Source of the DNA: Haliclystus octoradiatus
Lineage: Eukaryota; Cnidaria; Staurozoa; Stauromedusae; Haliclystidae
Assembly (NCBI GenBank): GCA_916610825.1
Contig: OU744451.1
Span: forward strand, 7,547,345 to 7,611,344
Length of the DNA stretch: 64,000 bases
Direction: 5' to 3'
Positions 1 through 11,595 of the stretch are shown piece after piece. The translations under genes were made by a program, and so were the position numbers. The notes under the pieces were generated by a model. The model was not told the origin of the DNA, did no database searches, and saw only the letters and a program-made list of their open reading frames with translations. How positions within the stretch are numbered: the stretch's first letter is position 1; every line of letters starts with the position of its first letter.

Positions 1-756
1 ATGTTTTACCATATTCCAGGAAGTTTTTAATATGATGCAAAATGGATTGTATGAATTGAGTGATGTGGGTACATCTTTTGAAACAGCTTAATTGATTTGA
101 AAATTCGAGCAGATATATTTCAGAATAAGTTCATCAACATGAAACAGTATACTTTATGTGACATTTTCAGGACGTGCATCAAGAAACAACCCCATAAAAA
201 ATTATAACATGAAAAAAATATACCCAGATACAATGAACACAGAATTCAAGTTTATTCTTATGTCTTAATCTTAATCAATCAATCATAAATATTAGAATTT
301 TATGAATTTTAAATAAACTTTTTGAAAAGTCTGAAAGCTAGGGAGTCAATGTATTCGAATTTATCTAAACACATCACAGGAGGTAATTGATTAAGAAATG
401 AAATAATAAAATCCATATTATTCTCTGGGTTGAAGCACGTCCCTTAGATTTATGTTGAATAGAATTTAGAATTAGAATTAGAATTACTTATTTTTGGTCT
501 TCCAAAGAGTTGCATTCACAGAAACATGCCACAGCATTGAAGGAGACATAATAATTTGTAAAATATTGTGTGATTGAGTGGAAATAATTCCCAGTAATGG
601 TTTCAGAAAACTAAAGTGAGACTTAAATATTGAAATTTGATGGATCTGGCATCTGGTTGTTGGCGGAAAAGAAGACAACAAAAGATTCTGAATAAGCAAA
701 TCAACATTGTAAAATGCGAGACAGTCTCGCATCAGCAGAATGCATTCAATAATTAC
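1..756. other. Intron sequence of the POGLUT1 gene, no exon seen
   Basis: This lies 3' of the last recognisable POGLUT1 exon, which reads leftward. I looked on the minus strand for the next conserved POGLUT1 block (the stretch around the human FNFRG motif) and found none, so the remaining 3' exons should lie left of the window. No other gene or clear repeat is visible. Confidence 0.5.
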
Positions 757-3700
757 CTTGTTTGATCTCCATGATTGATTCTTTGTGTAAGAAGCATCAA
801 CCAGTCCAGGCTCTTTACGAGACAATAAAATTAGACGGTCCCTTTCAGAAGATGTTCTAGGAAATAAATGCAATTGAATGCTGTCAGTTTTGTTCAAGAT
901 TTGTTTTCTCAACATACACATTGAATATTTTGCGATGAACATTGCAATACATATACAGTAGAAGCTGCCTATAGCGGCACACCTAGTGCACTTTCCAAAC
1001 GCACAATATGGATGATTATGCTGCTATAGCCAATTACTTGTCAGAAGAAAAATATCAATTTTCACCAGGAACATCAGTTAAAATCAGTACGCTGTAAACA
1101 GTAATCAGTTATAAAAGATAATGTTAAACAGTTTTTACTGTAAACTATTAAACATCGGTACATTAAGACCTGTTACAGTATGTACTGTACTAATCCACTA
1201 ACAATCCATATAGGCCTACTGCTATGCTATGTATCGCTCCATTGTGCTTGTACAAGTTTAAACAATCCATTTAGATTTAGGATATGTCACTATACATTTG
1301 CATTATGTATAACACAACACTTCCTGACACATGTATTTTCTCAAGTAATATAATTTTTTACCATGTTTCAGTAATTTATTACTCTAGGAAACCTGTATAT
1401 AACAGCCAGCTATCAGGATAGATAAACTGACCACTATATGCAGGTGGCCTTTACAGGGTTGATTAGCTCAGATGGCAGAGCAACCGAACTTCAAATCTGA
1501 CTTTATCTGAAACATCAAATGAGTACCACCTTCTGATGGCGGATGGAATGGTCCAAAGGGAATTGCATTGTGAAGTAGCTGCGGCGTATCGTTGCGCATT
1601 GAGAATCAAGACCTATCTGCCATGAAATCTGTTGAAATTGATCTGCAGTGTCACTGTCGCGGTTGAGATAAAAAAGAGTATTTAAAATCATTGCTCTCAG
1701 CAAAAAAAGCCATTCATCTAGAAATAGAGGAGTGGTACGGTTGCCTTCGGCAGGGCGAAACCGTCTACATTACTTTATTACAGGGTTGATATAATACTAT
1801 TTAAGGTATTAAGATATTCCAAAGGTGACCACTATAGACAGGTGGTTGCTGTATAGAGGTGACTGTTATAACAGGTTTGAATGTATCACAGTCAAAGTTT
1901 GGTAATATTTCCCCTCTTTACATGCCCCACCTTGCTTAACATCCCTACATAAAACTGATTTCGAGTTTGAATTCCCTATACAAACTCTCATTTTCCTATC
2001 CCACTTAATATTCAACCCTGCTCAATGTCCACCTTTTCATCTGTACCAGAGGGGGGATATTTAGCAAGTTTGACTGTATCCAATCCTTTTCTCTATCTGT
2101 TATGCCAAAATCAGTTCCTTGTTCTCTGAGCAGTACTCGTATGACACATGATAGCAAAAGGTCAGAAATAGGTGTTAGCCTACTACTAAAATTACATATA
2201 GTTTAACAGAAATACAACTGAAAATATTTGGTTTTAATAGGTAAGGGGTCACATGGCAACAAGTCAGAGCTGTTTATTATTCAACGAGACTTAAGGTTTC
2301 AAGTTGTGCTCCTACTCGTGGCATCATTGGTATAGACTGTATGGTGATTATGAATTTGACAGAAAAAGTTCAACATTGACAAACCTTGATCCTCTGAAGA
2401 ATGCTTTCTTGTCTTTCTTATGCCAAGGCCAATCCAATGCTGAACTATGAAAGTGAAATAAAAACAAATATAAGGAATCAAGGCCATGAATAGAGAGAAA
2501 CTTGTGTATGTTTTAATATTGGGTATGTATTTGAAATAATAAAAATCAATCCTTTGATATAACCTTGAAATTTCCTGATGAAATGATGTTGTTGATAATG
2601 ATGATGGAATATACTGTTATGAAAAATGTGGTGAAAGTAGTCTGACCGTTTGAGGTTAATTCTATACGTATAGCAGAGCTTTAAATAATATATATATAGG
2701 CCTAATATAAAGTCAAAAAGCAGACATTCATGTTTGCTATTCAGTTTCACGCAAACGTGATCATTAGGTAAAAATTATACATTATACCTTCAAGATACAA
2801 ATTTTAAAATTTTGAAATAAAGCCACAAACTAACACTGAAACCACTGACAATAAATAACTGTCATTCATAACAAGTAAACACTTTCATCATTAAAATAAT
2901 AGCACTCTAAAAATTGATTATAAAGTTTTGCAGGCTTTTCTGTGGTTGGATTTATCATTTGTGTGTGAAATTGATGGGCCCATGCACTTCCTGACGCCAA
3001 TCGATAGTGCTTCTGCCATTGATTGAACCCGAAACCTTACATGCCAAGGTCAAATGCCACTACACTAAGACATATTGAGCTAGTTTGAAACAGAGAGAAA
3101 ACAGAGGCTAATGACATATTTAGTTCTTGTTTGGTGAAGTTTTTGCTATTTCGCAATCGCATGATAAAATTGAGCAATTACAACAAATGCTAGAGGTTTC
3201 CACACATTTTATGACAAACAACTCAAACTTATGGCTGCAGATACACTGTAAAACTACGACAACAAATCAAAAAATATATAGCAGTAGAGCCAAATAATTA
3301 ACAATTCGATGATCTGCATTCTGATTGGATGATGGACATGATGGACAAAGTTTGATGAACATTGATTAGTAGTTCTAATGTGATCTTCATTGTCAAATTG
3401 TTAAAAACAAATAATCATAAGCACACCTCATAATCTCTTTACGATGAATGTCCCAGCGACCAAGACCGCTTGGATATATAGACCGTATTGCAGGCCCACC
3501 AGCCCAAAACGTCCATGCAGGATATAACATATCAAACTCTTCAGGAGTCTAGATAATAAAAAATAGAAGAAAGAAACATCAAGAAAATACAAAGCAACAA
3601 AACAGAAAATATCATGAAATAATTGGTTGACCAAGCGTACATGCAATTTAAGAGAAGGGTCTAATAACAAATATTTCCTTCCGAAATTCTAAATTTAGTT

Positions 3701-6499
3701 TTAAGATTTATTGGGTGACTAAATCATGTAAATGTTTTCACAGCTGAACATTTTAGAGGCTATTGTCATAAAAATATGATAAAAACTGCACCTTTTTACT
3801 CATCTTCCAAAGAAAAGAAAGCAAAATATATTTCTTCTGATTATAAAAACTTGAATACAGCTATTTTTTCTCTTTCCTTCTGAATTTTTGCTAGCTCTTC
3901 AGGAATCTCAGTCCCAGAATCCCTCATTTTATCAAACCCTGTTGAAGAGTAAACATGGCTTAAAATCATTGTGCATATACCGTATTTTGAAAGACCCTGT
4001 AAAACTGAAGCTCTAATGTAAGTTCAGTTGTGGTTAGCCATCACCAAGGCAAAACTAACAACTAGCTTATCCGGTTTAAGAAAAAGTTAGAAAACAGATT
4101 GTTCAAATAATGAAATAAAGAAGCAGAATGATGCACAGTGTCCGACGAAAGGTTTAGCCTTCCGGAATCTCTGGAAACTGTCAGTTGATTCTTCTAAATT
4201 ATTTGTTTAAGTTTGACTAATAATTAAGAAATTATCAATTTTCTTCTGAATTTTCTCTACCCTTTCTGGAGCCCACAAGGATCCCCACTTTTGTCGGACC
4301 CTGATAATGCATATAAATGTTTCAAGTATACATAGTACTTACTTTACTAAATGACATGATTGGTAAGGGTGTGCTGTGACGTGATGACTGAATAATAAAT
4401 AGAGAAATTGCAGTTGATGTTCTACTTCTACATCTAGATGAGTGTAGGACAGAATAGAAAATTAATGCATTGTATCACAGTGTATGCCCACTCATGTGTA
4501 AGCCAAAATGGCCTACTATTTTTATTGCAATGTTCATATCCAAATTTTCATTTATTGAGAGTATTTTCAGAATGATTTGAGCAAAACAAAGGGAAGGTAC
4601 TTGGATAGAAACTCCATTCGATATATTTAGAGAGAACCTAACCTAAAAAAATCCCAATTTTGAAATCAAGAGAATTCCTTGCAAAGATTAATCCAAGAGG
4701 TTCATAAAGTGTTGACGATTAGTCCATGAATTTTTCTAATTAAACATGAACCTTGCAAGCTATTTATGAGGTAAATAATAATTAAAGTTAAGGGACGTTT
4801 ACTAAGTACCTACAGCCAAACACATTACACGCGGCCATCTGTCAATAGTGGTCACCCTCTATATATCTCAATTATTATGTAAGATTCTTATAGATGAGAT
4901 TCTTTACACAAGACTGATTCAAAGCTACGTAAGTATGTGATTTATCACGATTAACAACGCGTGATCTATACAACGTAAATGATCATGCTGAGATACGGAA
5001 AATCAACCATTCATAAAAATACAATAACCAATTAATTAACAGAGCATAAATATCATTGTGACGCACAAACAAACACTTTATCAACAACACGTACTACCAA
5101 ACAATCTAATAATACTACCTATTATTTTCTATTGAATTAAATGTAAATATAAAGGCCATCTGTCTATAGTGGTTAATTTATATACGTTTCATTAGCTGGT
5201 TGGTATACACAGGTTTCACTGTTTCTATCTTACATAACATGTAACCATCAAACAACAATACAAATCAACATTCTAATACAATTGTAATAAAATATATGAA
5301 TACTTACTTGAGGCCAATCATGAGTATTTATGATCATTTCCATATCAGGTAGATCCTTAATTATTTTGAGTAAGAAATGTTCATTACCTTTGCATCTTGG
5401 AAAAAAAAATTAAATTCAATTTAAGTATTTTATTTTGTCTGATGTGAATGATCTTAAGCTTCCCGAGGGCTTCACGATTTTTTAAGTTTAGAAAACAAAT
5501 CATCATTTTAGTGTGATATGCAATTACACTTGTCAAAGTATAGTGGATTTTTAATCGCACTCAATAAATAATGATGTACTGGAGTGCGTGGCAAAATACT
5601 GCAACATATGATTACACAATTAATGCATACTACTACAACGGCCATCTGATTTGTGCATAGCGGTCACTTCAGTAATATCTCAATGCATTATTATATTGAA
5701 TAAACTATATAAAGGGGCACAGTTGTCAAATCTTTCACACAAAAGGTGACCTTTTCAACTGGAATACAATAGAAACTGTCCATGACAAAACCCCTGAGGG
5801 AACTTTCAAAAAGTATGTTATAGGTGATGTGTTGTTATAGCCAATTATTCATAAGAAGAAAGATATCAAATTTCATCGAGAACATCAGTTGAATTCAGTA
5901 CGTTATAAAACAGTAATCCGTTATTGAAGGTGATGTTATAAACAGTCTCTACTGAATTATAAATCCGGATCTGTTCTAGAATTGATCAATCAGTACCTTG
6001 AGCCAATCTTATGCCAAAAATTATGAAAAACTGGCACTGGAACTAGTCCCAGGCCCAATTGTTAAGACTTAGTAAGTCATCTTGAAGCAGAAATGTGTAA
6101 ATTTTGTTTCAGCTCATTTTCAAAATTCTCTTTGCCTTCGAATGTGGTACCCTTCTATGTAAGTTTACAGTGTACTACAAATCTACCACATATGATGAAT
6201 GCAATCTACGGTTGACGTATACCACACATAATTAGGATTAGGACTTGGTAGCTTCAAAGAGTCTACTCACCTGCGAGGAAAAGCACAATGTTCGTGTCGA
6301 TATAATTTATGATCGATAACTTGATAATGAACACCTTTATTTAAAGTCAATGCTTTATTAAACTCATCATTTGAGATTCCGCCACGCGATTTCCAAATCA
6401 ATAAATCTTTATCAATTTGATCAAAAAACAAGACTGAAGTCAAATTATCGTTATTTGATATTGCACTTGCGATTGTAGCACGTAATTCTTTCCATCTCT
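757..6499 (-). CDS. POGLUT1: POGLUT1/Rumi protein O-glucosyltransferase, partial (six internal exons)
   Basis: Endoplasmic-reticulum CAP10-family enzyme that transfers glucose to serine in EGF repeats such as those of Notch. Exons in transcript order: 6271-6499, 5308-5395, 4343-4387, 3427-3548, 2385-2444, 757-856. All have AG/GT borders and compatible phases and give about 214 residues. Recognisable blocks are [37 protein letters not shown] (its Asp matches the proposed catalytic Asp of the human enzyme), [21 protein letters not shown] and [16 protein letters not shown]. The 45-bp exon 4343-4387 supplies the PLPIMSFSK block. Missing are the signal-peptide exon upstream of 6499 and the 3' exons past the left edge. 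The N-terminal segment lacks the NCSCY-type cysteine cluster of POGLUT1. POGLUT2/3 fit worse. Family call is secure; exon borders are inferred. Confidence 0.93.
949..1190. repeat. Diverged interspersed repeat, also at about 5830-5950
   Basis: The stretch from the CTGCTATAGCCAATTA motif (near 1020) through the CAGTAATC motif (near 1100) recurs in similar form and order near 5830-5950. It starts with a TATAGCGGC-type segment like the pogo-like MITEs of this window, so it may be a relative of that family. No coding potential. Confidence 0.4.
1385..1884. mobile_element. pogo-like (Tc1/mariner) MITE interrupted by a SINE
   Basis: The left half (AAACCTGTATATAACAG, then GACCACTATATGCAGGTGG) and right half (GACCACTATAGACAGGTGG, then TTATAACAGGTTTGA) together match the uninterrupted MITE at 21357-21606. 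A SINE splits it between the two halves. The outermost bases are degraded, so the ends are approximate. Confidence 0.65.
1464..1777 (+). mobile_element. tRNA-derived SINE (family A), nested insertion
   Basis: It begins with a tRNA-like head (TTAGCTCAGATGGCAGAGC, an A-box-like stretch) and continues with the body shared by copies at 19623-20005 and 25886-26278. The B-box part present in those copies is deleted here. A 13-bp duplication, TTACAGGGTTGAT, flanks it at 1451-1463 and 1778-1790, showing insertion into a pre-existing pogo-like MITE. Confidence 0.8.
2935..3085 (-). mobile_element. tRNA-derived SINE (family B), diverged copy
   Basis: On the minus strand it reads a tRNA-like head with a degraded A box and a B-box-like GGTTCAATC, followed by a segment matching the better copy at 23458-23668. 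It sits in a POGLUT1 intron. No function inferred. Confidence 0.5.
4136..4303. mobile_element. hAT-like MITE, 168 bp
   Basis: Its ends are CAGTGTCCGACGAAAG and CTTTTGTCGGACCCTG, an imperfect inverted repeat. It is flanked by an 8-bp duplication with one mismatch (ATGATGCA at 4128-4135, ATAATGCA at 4304-4311). CAGGG-type ends and 8-bp duplications are typical of hAT elements. It lies 39 bp from a POGLUT1 exon. Confidence 0.65.
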
Positions 6500-6689
6500 C
6501 TAAAAAAGAAATAAAGAACCAGGTTATTTATGATAATAATAAGACCAAATGAATATATGCCTAGTGGTTTCGACCTGTCATATTATAGGAATGTCACAAA
6601 TCAAGGTCAAACGTGGCTGACAATGGAATCAAGTATAAGGAGAAGAAAGCTTAGGCCTATAGACATAACATACAAACGAGGAAATATCG

Positions 6690-6850
6690 CTGCAAAACTT
6701 CATGAACAGTTCATGAACTTTGAAAAGACCAGCTTTCGATTGTATAAATCTGAACTTGAAAATGCAGTTGTAGCAAAATTATCCAGTTCAGGGATGCCAG
6801 AAGCAACTAAGGGCAGGGGCAAGCTGGACTTAAGGGGCATGTTTCCTAAA
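6690..6850 (+). repeat. Interspersed repeat that seeds the 82-bp array; inverted copy at 17880-18065
   Basis: From TTCATGAACAGTTCATGAAC (6701) through the GGCAAGCTGG and CATGTTTCC motifs, this block matches the reverse complement of 17880-18065, which carries the same order of segments. The last 82 bp of this copy is the first unit of the tandem array. A chance reading frame crosses it. Confidence 0.65.
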
Positions 6851-7537
6851 AAGTAATACGTATATAGAAAATTGTTAATCAGAAGCAACTAAGGGCAAGG
6901 GCAAGCTAGACTTAAGGGGCATGTTTCCTAAAAAGTAATACGTATATAGAAAATTGTTAATCAGAAGCAACTAAGGGCAGGGGCAAGCTAGACTTAAGGG
7001 GCATGTTTCCTAAAAAGTAATACGTATATAGAAAATTGTTAATAAGAAGCAACTAAGGGCAGGGGCAAGCTAGACTTAAGGGGCATGTTTCCTAAAAAGA
7101 AATACGTATATAGAAAATTGTTAATCAGAAGCAACTAAGGGCAGGGGCAAGCTAGACTTAAGGGGCATGTTTCCTAAAAAGTAATACGTATATAGAAAAT
7201 TGTTAATCAGAAGCAACTAAGGGCAGGGGCAAGCTAGACTTAAGGGGCATGTTTCCTAAAAAGTAATACGTATATAGAAAATTGTTAATAAGAAGCAACT
7301 AAGGGCAGGGGCAAGCTAGACTTAAGGGGCATGTTTCCTAAAAAGAAATACGTATATAGAAAATTGTTAATCAGAAGCAACTAAGGGCAGGGGCAAGCTA
7401 GACTTAAGGGGCATGTTTCCTAAAAAGTAATACGTATATAGAAAATTGTTAATAAGAAGCAACTAAGGGCAGGGGCAAGCTAGACTTAAGGGGCATGTTT
7501 CCTAAAAAGAAATACGTATATAGAAAATTGTTAATAA
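6799..7537 (+). repeat. Tandem array, nine 82-bp units
   Basis: Units begin at 6799, 6881, 6963, 7045, 7127, 7209, 7291, 7373 and 7455, exactly 82 bp apart and almost identical. Variants (GTAATACG or GAAATACG; TTAATC or TTAATA) recur in a three-unit order across units 2-4 and 5-7, implying a 246-bp higher-order duplication. It arose from the end of the interspersed repeat at 6690-6850. Confidence 0.95.
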
Positions 7538-8489
7538 GACAATTTTAGGAATAGAAACTCAAACTGTAAACTCTATAGAATGCTCGCAGAATCGCTGTGA
7601 AATTGTAAATTTTGTGAAACAGTAGATTGTTCTTTAACTAAGTTTAGCCTACATTTCACAATGAGCAAGCGAGCAGGATAATTCATGACCAAGCAAATAA
7701 ATCTAGACAACTGGCTCTATTTTTACATGGATCACATCAAATAGCTAGTATCCTGAGTATGGGGGGGATCAGGAAGTCAAACATCAAGGTGGTTGACATC
7801 TAGTCAGAAATCCTCAGAATATTTTCAAAAGGTTGAACAATTAGTATTAAATTGTCTGTGCATTAGGAGACAACAAGTAGACAAGTATTGTTTAGTTTCT
7901 CAATAAGCCTTGAAATTGAAACATTCACAGTTAAGGTCGACCACAATCGGGGAGACCAGTTTATGAACAATTTTACAACATACATATAGTTATAATGATA
8001 ATTGATAAGTATTTGAAATTCCCATTAAGGAAGTTGCCTGATAGAAAAAATGGTTTAATTGACTGGTAATTGGTTACCAGTATTTGTGAATGGATTGCAG
8101 GCAAGATCTGTATTATAATCAAATAAATGACTAAGTTTCTGTTTTCATATTCACACTCTTTGAGCGTACCCCTTGTCCTGTGTACATGCTGTTCAAGACA
8201 ACAAGAAAGACGACGAGAAGGAAAAGGTGCAGATAATGAACAGACATGCTTTCACTCCCAATTGATCATATAAAATCAAGGATGATACGACCAACCCAAC
8301 CTTATTATGTGATTGATCCATGATCAGTAATTTGACGGAATGTTTCACTATAACAAGGAGAATGACTTACAGCTGGATGGATAACAGTGATTTATATACT
8401 AACTCAATAGAGGCTACATGATAAAGAGGCCACTGAATTCGCTATATACATAATTTAATATCCACTAGTCTACAATTGTAAGATTTAAA

Positions 8490-8614
8490 TGAAGTTAAAC
8501 CCTTTATCTCGAATCCTTAACATCACAATAAATTTGGCCTAGGTGCTTGGTTGGTGGGAGGTTGGCAGCAAAATACAATAGCTAGTTGAGCAATAGCAGA
8601 CCTGACACCACCAA
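8490..8614 (+). repeat. 125-bp direct repeat, copy 1
   Basis: The stretch from TAAACCCTTTATCTCGAATC to CTGACACCACCAA recurs almost unchanged at 9146-9266. The two copies flank the left copy of the 447-bp duplicated block, so block and flanks were rearranged together. Confidence 0.8.
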
Positions 8615-8698
8615 CCAAGCTCCAGTCACACTGCTAAGTCAGTGGAATTCCTAGTTATACTTACCTTTATCAACCAACAAAGGGATGGGTAGGGAAGG

Positions 8699-9145
8699 GA
8701 AAGTAAACAATGAACAGCGTAAAATATCAGCAGCACATAAATCAACCGCTTCAACAAATACAATAGCAACAGCATAACAATTGTGTTCATATATTAACTT
8801 GACATCATTGTTTAGATGAAAGGCTTTTACATAACAGATCATAGGCATACATGCAGTACAGATCAAACGAGCCATTCAATAAGCATAAACCCTCATCAAC
8901 TTTTCTCAACCATTCAGCGGTGCGTTGAAGCAAAGAAAGAACAATATCACCCTGAGCCGCACCGATAATTAGCTTAATCTAGGGTCCTAGGAATAAGGAA
9001 CTGACAGGGTCATGCTGTTACATGTGCTCAATTCAACACTAAGGCAGATTGGTGTCTATAAGAAGACTTTGTGCCATTTAACAGGAGAGCTTGCAGCGGG
9101 ATTCAAAGATAGTGTTTAACCTCAGTAAAATTTCATTTAACTACA
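8699..9145 (-). repeat. 447-bp duplicated block, copy 1, coding-like frame disrupted
   Basis: Near-identical to 14665-15113. Relative to that copy it lacks two bases near 8841, which shifts the minus-strand frame that is open in the other copy; the downstream part of the frame (AFHLNNDVK onward) remains open to 8651. The minus strand holds a strong donor-like AAGGTAAGTATA near 8665, just outside the shared block. I do not recognise the protein. It may be a gene fragment carried by a repeat. Confidence 0.6.
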
Positions 9146-9345
9146 ATTAAACCCTTTATCTCGAATCCTTAACATCACAATAAATTTGGCCTAGGTGCTT
9201 GGTTGGTGGGAGGTTGGCAGCAAAATACAATAGCTAGTTGAGCAATAGCAGACCTGACACCACCAAACCTTACCTCCAAGGTGCTTGGAGGAGGGTCAGG
9301 GATGACTGAACCTCCCACCAAACATACCCAAGCACCGGTTGAATA
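9146..9345. repeat. Direct repeat copy 2 plus fold-back element
   Basis: The left part repeats 8490-8614. From 9190 the sequence GGTGCTTGGTTGGTGGGAGG is mirrored near 9321-9344 by CCTCCCACC and CCCAAGCACC, so it can fold into a hairpin of about 150 bp. The copy near 8540 has lost its right arm. Confidence 0.6.
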
Positions 9346-9884
9346 TTTGAATCAGATAAACAAGGATTGATGAAAACAGAAACATGCATAAACGCACCGT
9401 GAGAAGTGCATATTAGTTCTGATGGTACATAATAAATCAGGGTTGATTTTCAGGGCAGTAGACTAAGAAAACGTTCTACAGCTTTTTTTTTTTTTTTATA
9501 ATGTTGAAATCAGCAAGCAACAACAAAATCATCAGAAAATTGATACCTAGCTCTGATGCAAATCAATTGCAGATCTCAGAAATTATATTCCATTAGCAAT
9601 TGAAGTGGTTCCTCTCATAATGCGAATCTTTTGTAGTGATTCATTCCATCACAACAAATTGCAAACTAATAATTTTTAATATAGGTTTTTCCATGTACAA
9701 AAGGGTGACGCTAATTAGGCTACAGTATTTAACACTTAACGCAGGGTCTAACTCAATTGTATCATTAAGGTGTGAAAATTTACCTCAAATCTGCTGACAC
9801 CTTTGTTTTTGTGGATTAATTGTCAAGTGAAAAGTTTTAGGGAATTTTTCGCCCTATTTATGATTTTTGGCCCAAAATAATAGA

Positions 9885-11155
9885 TCCGGCCGTGATAGCA
9901 ACATCATCAACAACAACATCAATGATAGCGGCATGGCCCAAAGCATTAGCATAGCAACATCAACAACAACAACATCAATGATAACGGCATGGCCCAAAGG
10001 CATTAGCATAGCAACAAAATCAATAATAGTGGCATGGCCCAAAGGCATTACCATAGCAACAACAACAGCATCAATGATAGCAGCACGGCCCAAAGCATTA
10101 GCATAGCAACATCAGCAACAACAACATCAATAATAGCGGCAAGGCCCAAAGCATTAGCATAGCAACATCAACAACAACCACATCATTGATAGCGGCATGT
10201 CCCAAAAGCATTAGCATAGCAACCACAACAACATCAATGATAGCAGCACGGCCCAAAGCATTAGCATAGCAACATCAGCAACAACAACATCCATAATAGC
10301 GGCAAGGCCCAAAGCATTAGCATAGCAACATCAACAACAACCACATCATTGATAGCGGCATGTCCCAAAAGCATTAGCATAGCAACAACAACAACATCAA
10401 TGATAGCAGCACGGCCCAAAGCATTAGCATAGCAACATCAGCAACAACAACATCAATAATAGCGGCAAGGCCCAAAGCATTAGCATAGCAACATCAACAA
10501 CAACCACATCATTGATAGCGACATGTCTCAAAAGCATTAGCATAGCAACAACAACAACATCAATGATAGCAGCACGGCCCAAAGCATTAGCATAGCAACA
10601 TCAGCAACAACAACATCCATAATAGCGGCAAGGCCCAAAGCATTAGCATAGCAACATCAACAACAACCACATCATTGATAGCGGCATGTCCCAAAAGCAT
10701 TAGCATAGCAAAAACAACAACATCAATGATAGCAGCACGGCCCAAAGCATTAGTATAGCAACATCAGCAACAACAACATCAATAATAGCGGCAAGGCCCA
10801 AAGCATTAGAATAGCAACATCAACAACAACCACATCATTGATAGCGGCATGCCCCAAAAGCATTAGCATAGCGATAACAACAACATCAATGATAGCAACA
10901 CGTCCCAAAGCATTAGCATAGCAACATCAGCAACAACAACATCAATACTAGCGGCATGGCCCAAAATATAACATAGCAACAACCCAACACTAATGATAGC
11001 GGCACGGCCCAAACACAATAGCATAGAATAGCATAGCAACAACAACATCAATGATAGCGGCATGGCCCAAAACAAAAGCATTGGCATAGCAACAACAACG
11101 ACAGCACAAATGATGGGGGCATGGCCTAAACCATTAGGATAGCATAGCAATAACA
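9885..11155. repeat. Minisatellite with 163-bp higher-order repeat
   Basis: Built from ~54-bp units with core GCATTAGCATAGCAAC and GATAGCGGCA. In the middle, sets of three units repeat at an exact 163-bp period: the CATCATTGATAGCGG motif starts at 10181, 10344, 10507, 10670 and 10833. Units at the two ends are more diverged. Both strands contain low-complexity reading frames that follow from the repeat; I do not treat them as genes. Confidence 0.9.
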
Positions 11156-11564
11156 TTGGGGTATACCCGAGGAGCCATTCGTGATCCGGCCAGAGCATCG
11201 GATCACAGACAATTTTCAAAATATCCGTATCAGCTTAAATTTTTTTTTTTTTTTTTTTATAATTGAGTTATTGCCACTTGATTCTTTTTAGATCATCTCA
11301 CTTTTCGAGTAATAACTAAGACTTTTTCAAGGTGCACTGAAAAGTTGAAAAACTCTTCCCTGCTGTCATCACAGCGATTAAATTCTGTTGTTCATTTGCA
11401 TAAGCTTCTGTTTCTTTTTTGGCTGATCTTTGATTGCTAAATTATGAGTCAAGACAAGTGCTTACATAATAAACAAATATAGAGTTTTTGAAAATGGTTA
11501 AGTTCAAAAATCTGTAACTGTTTTCTTCTTGAATATCATAATGAATTATGTGAGGAAAAGCAGG

Positions 11565-11595
<31 letters not shown>

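Noticed and set aside
6530..6856. 108-codon plus-strand frame beginning MIIIRPNEY
   Set aside because: It crosses the POGLUT1 intron into an interspersed repeat and the first 82-bp unit; no homology and the other repeat copy does not keep the frame.
6799..7537. Possible CRISPR array
   Set aside because: The units are contiguous identical 82-bp repeats with no variable spacers, in animal DNA.
9854..11219. Frames on both strands in the minisatellite (79 and 118 codons)
   Set aside because: The residues follow the repeat period and are low-complexity; a unit without stops gives long frames on both strands by chance.
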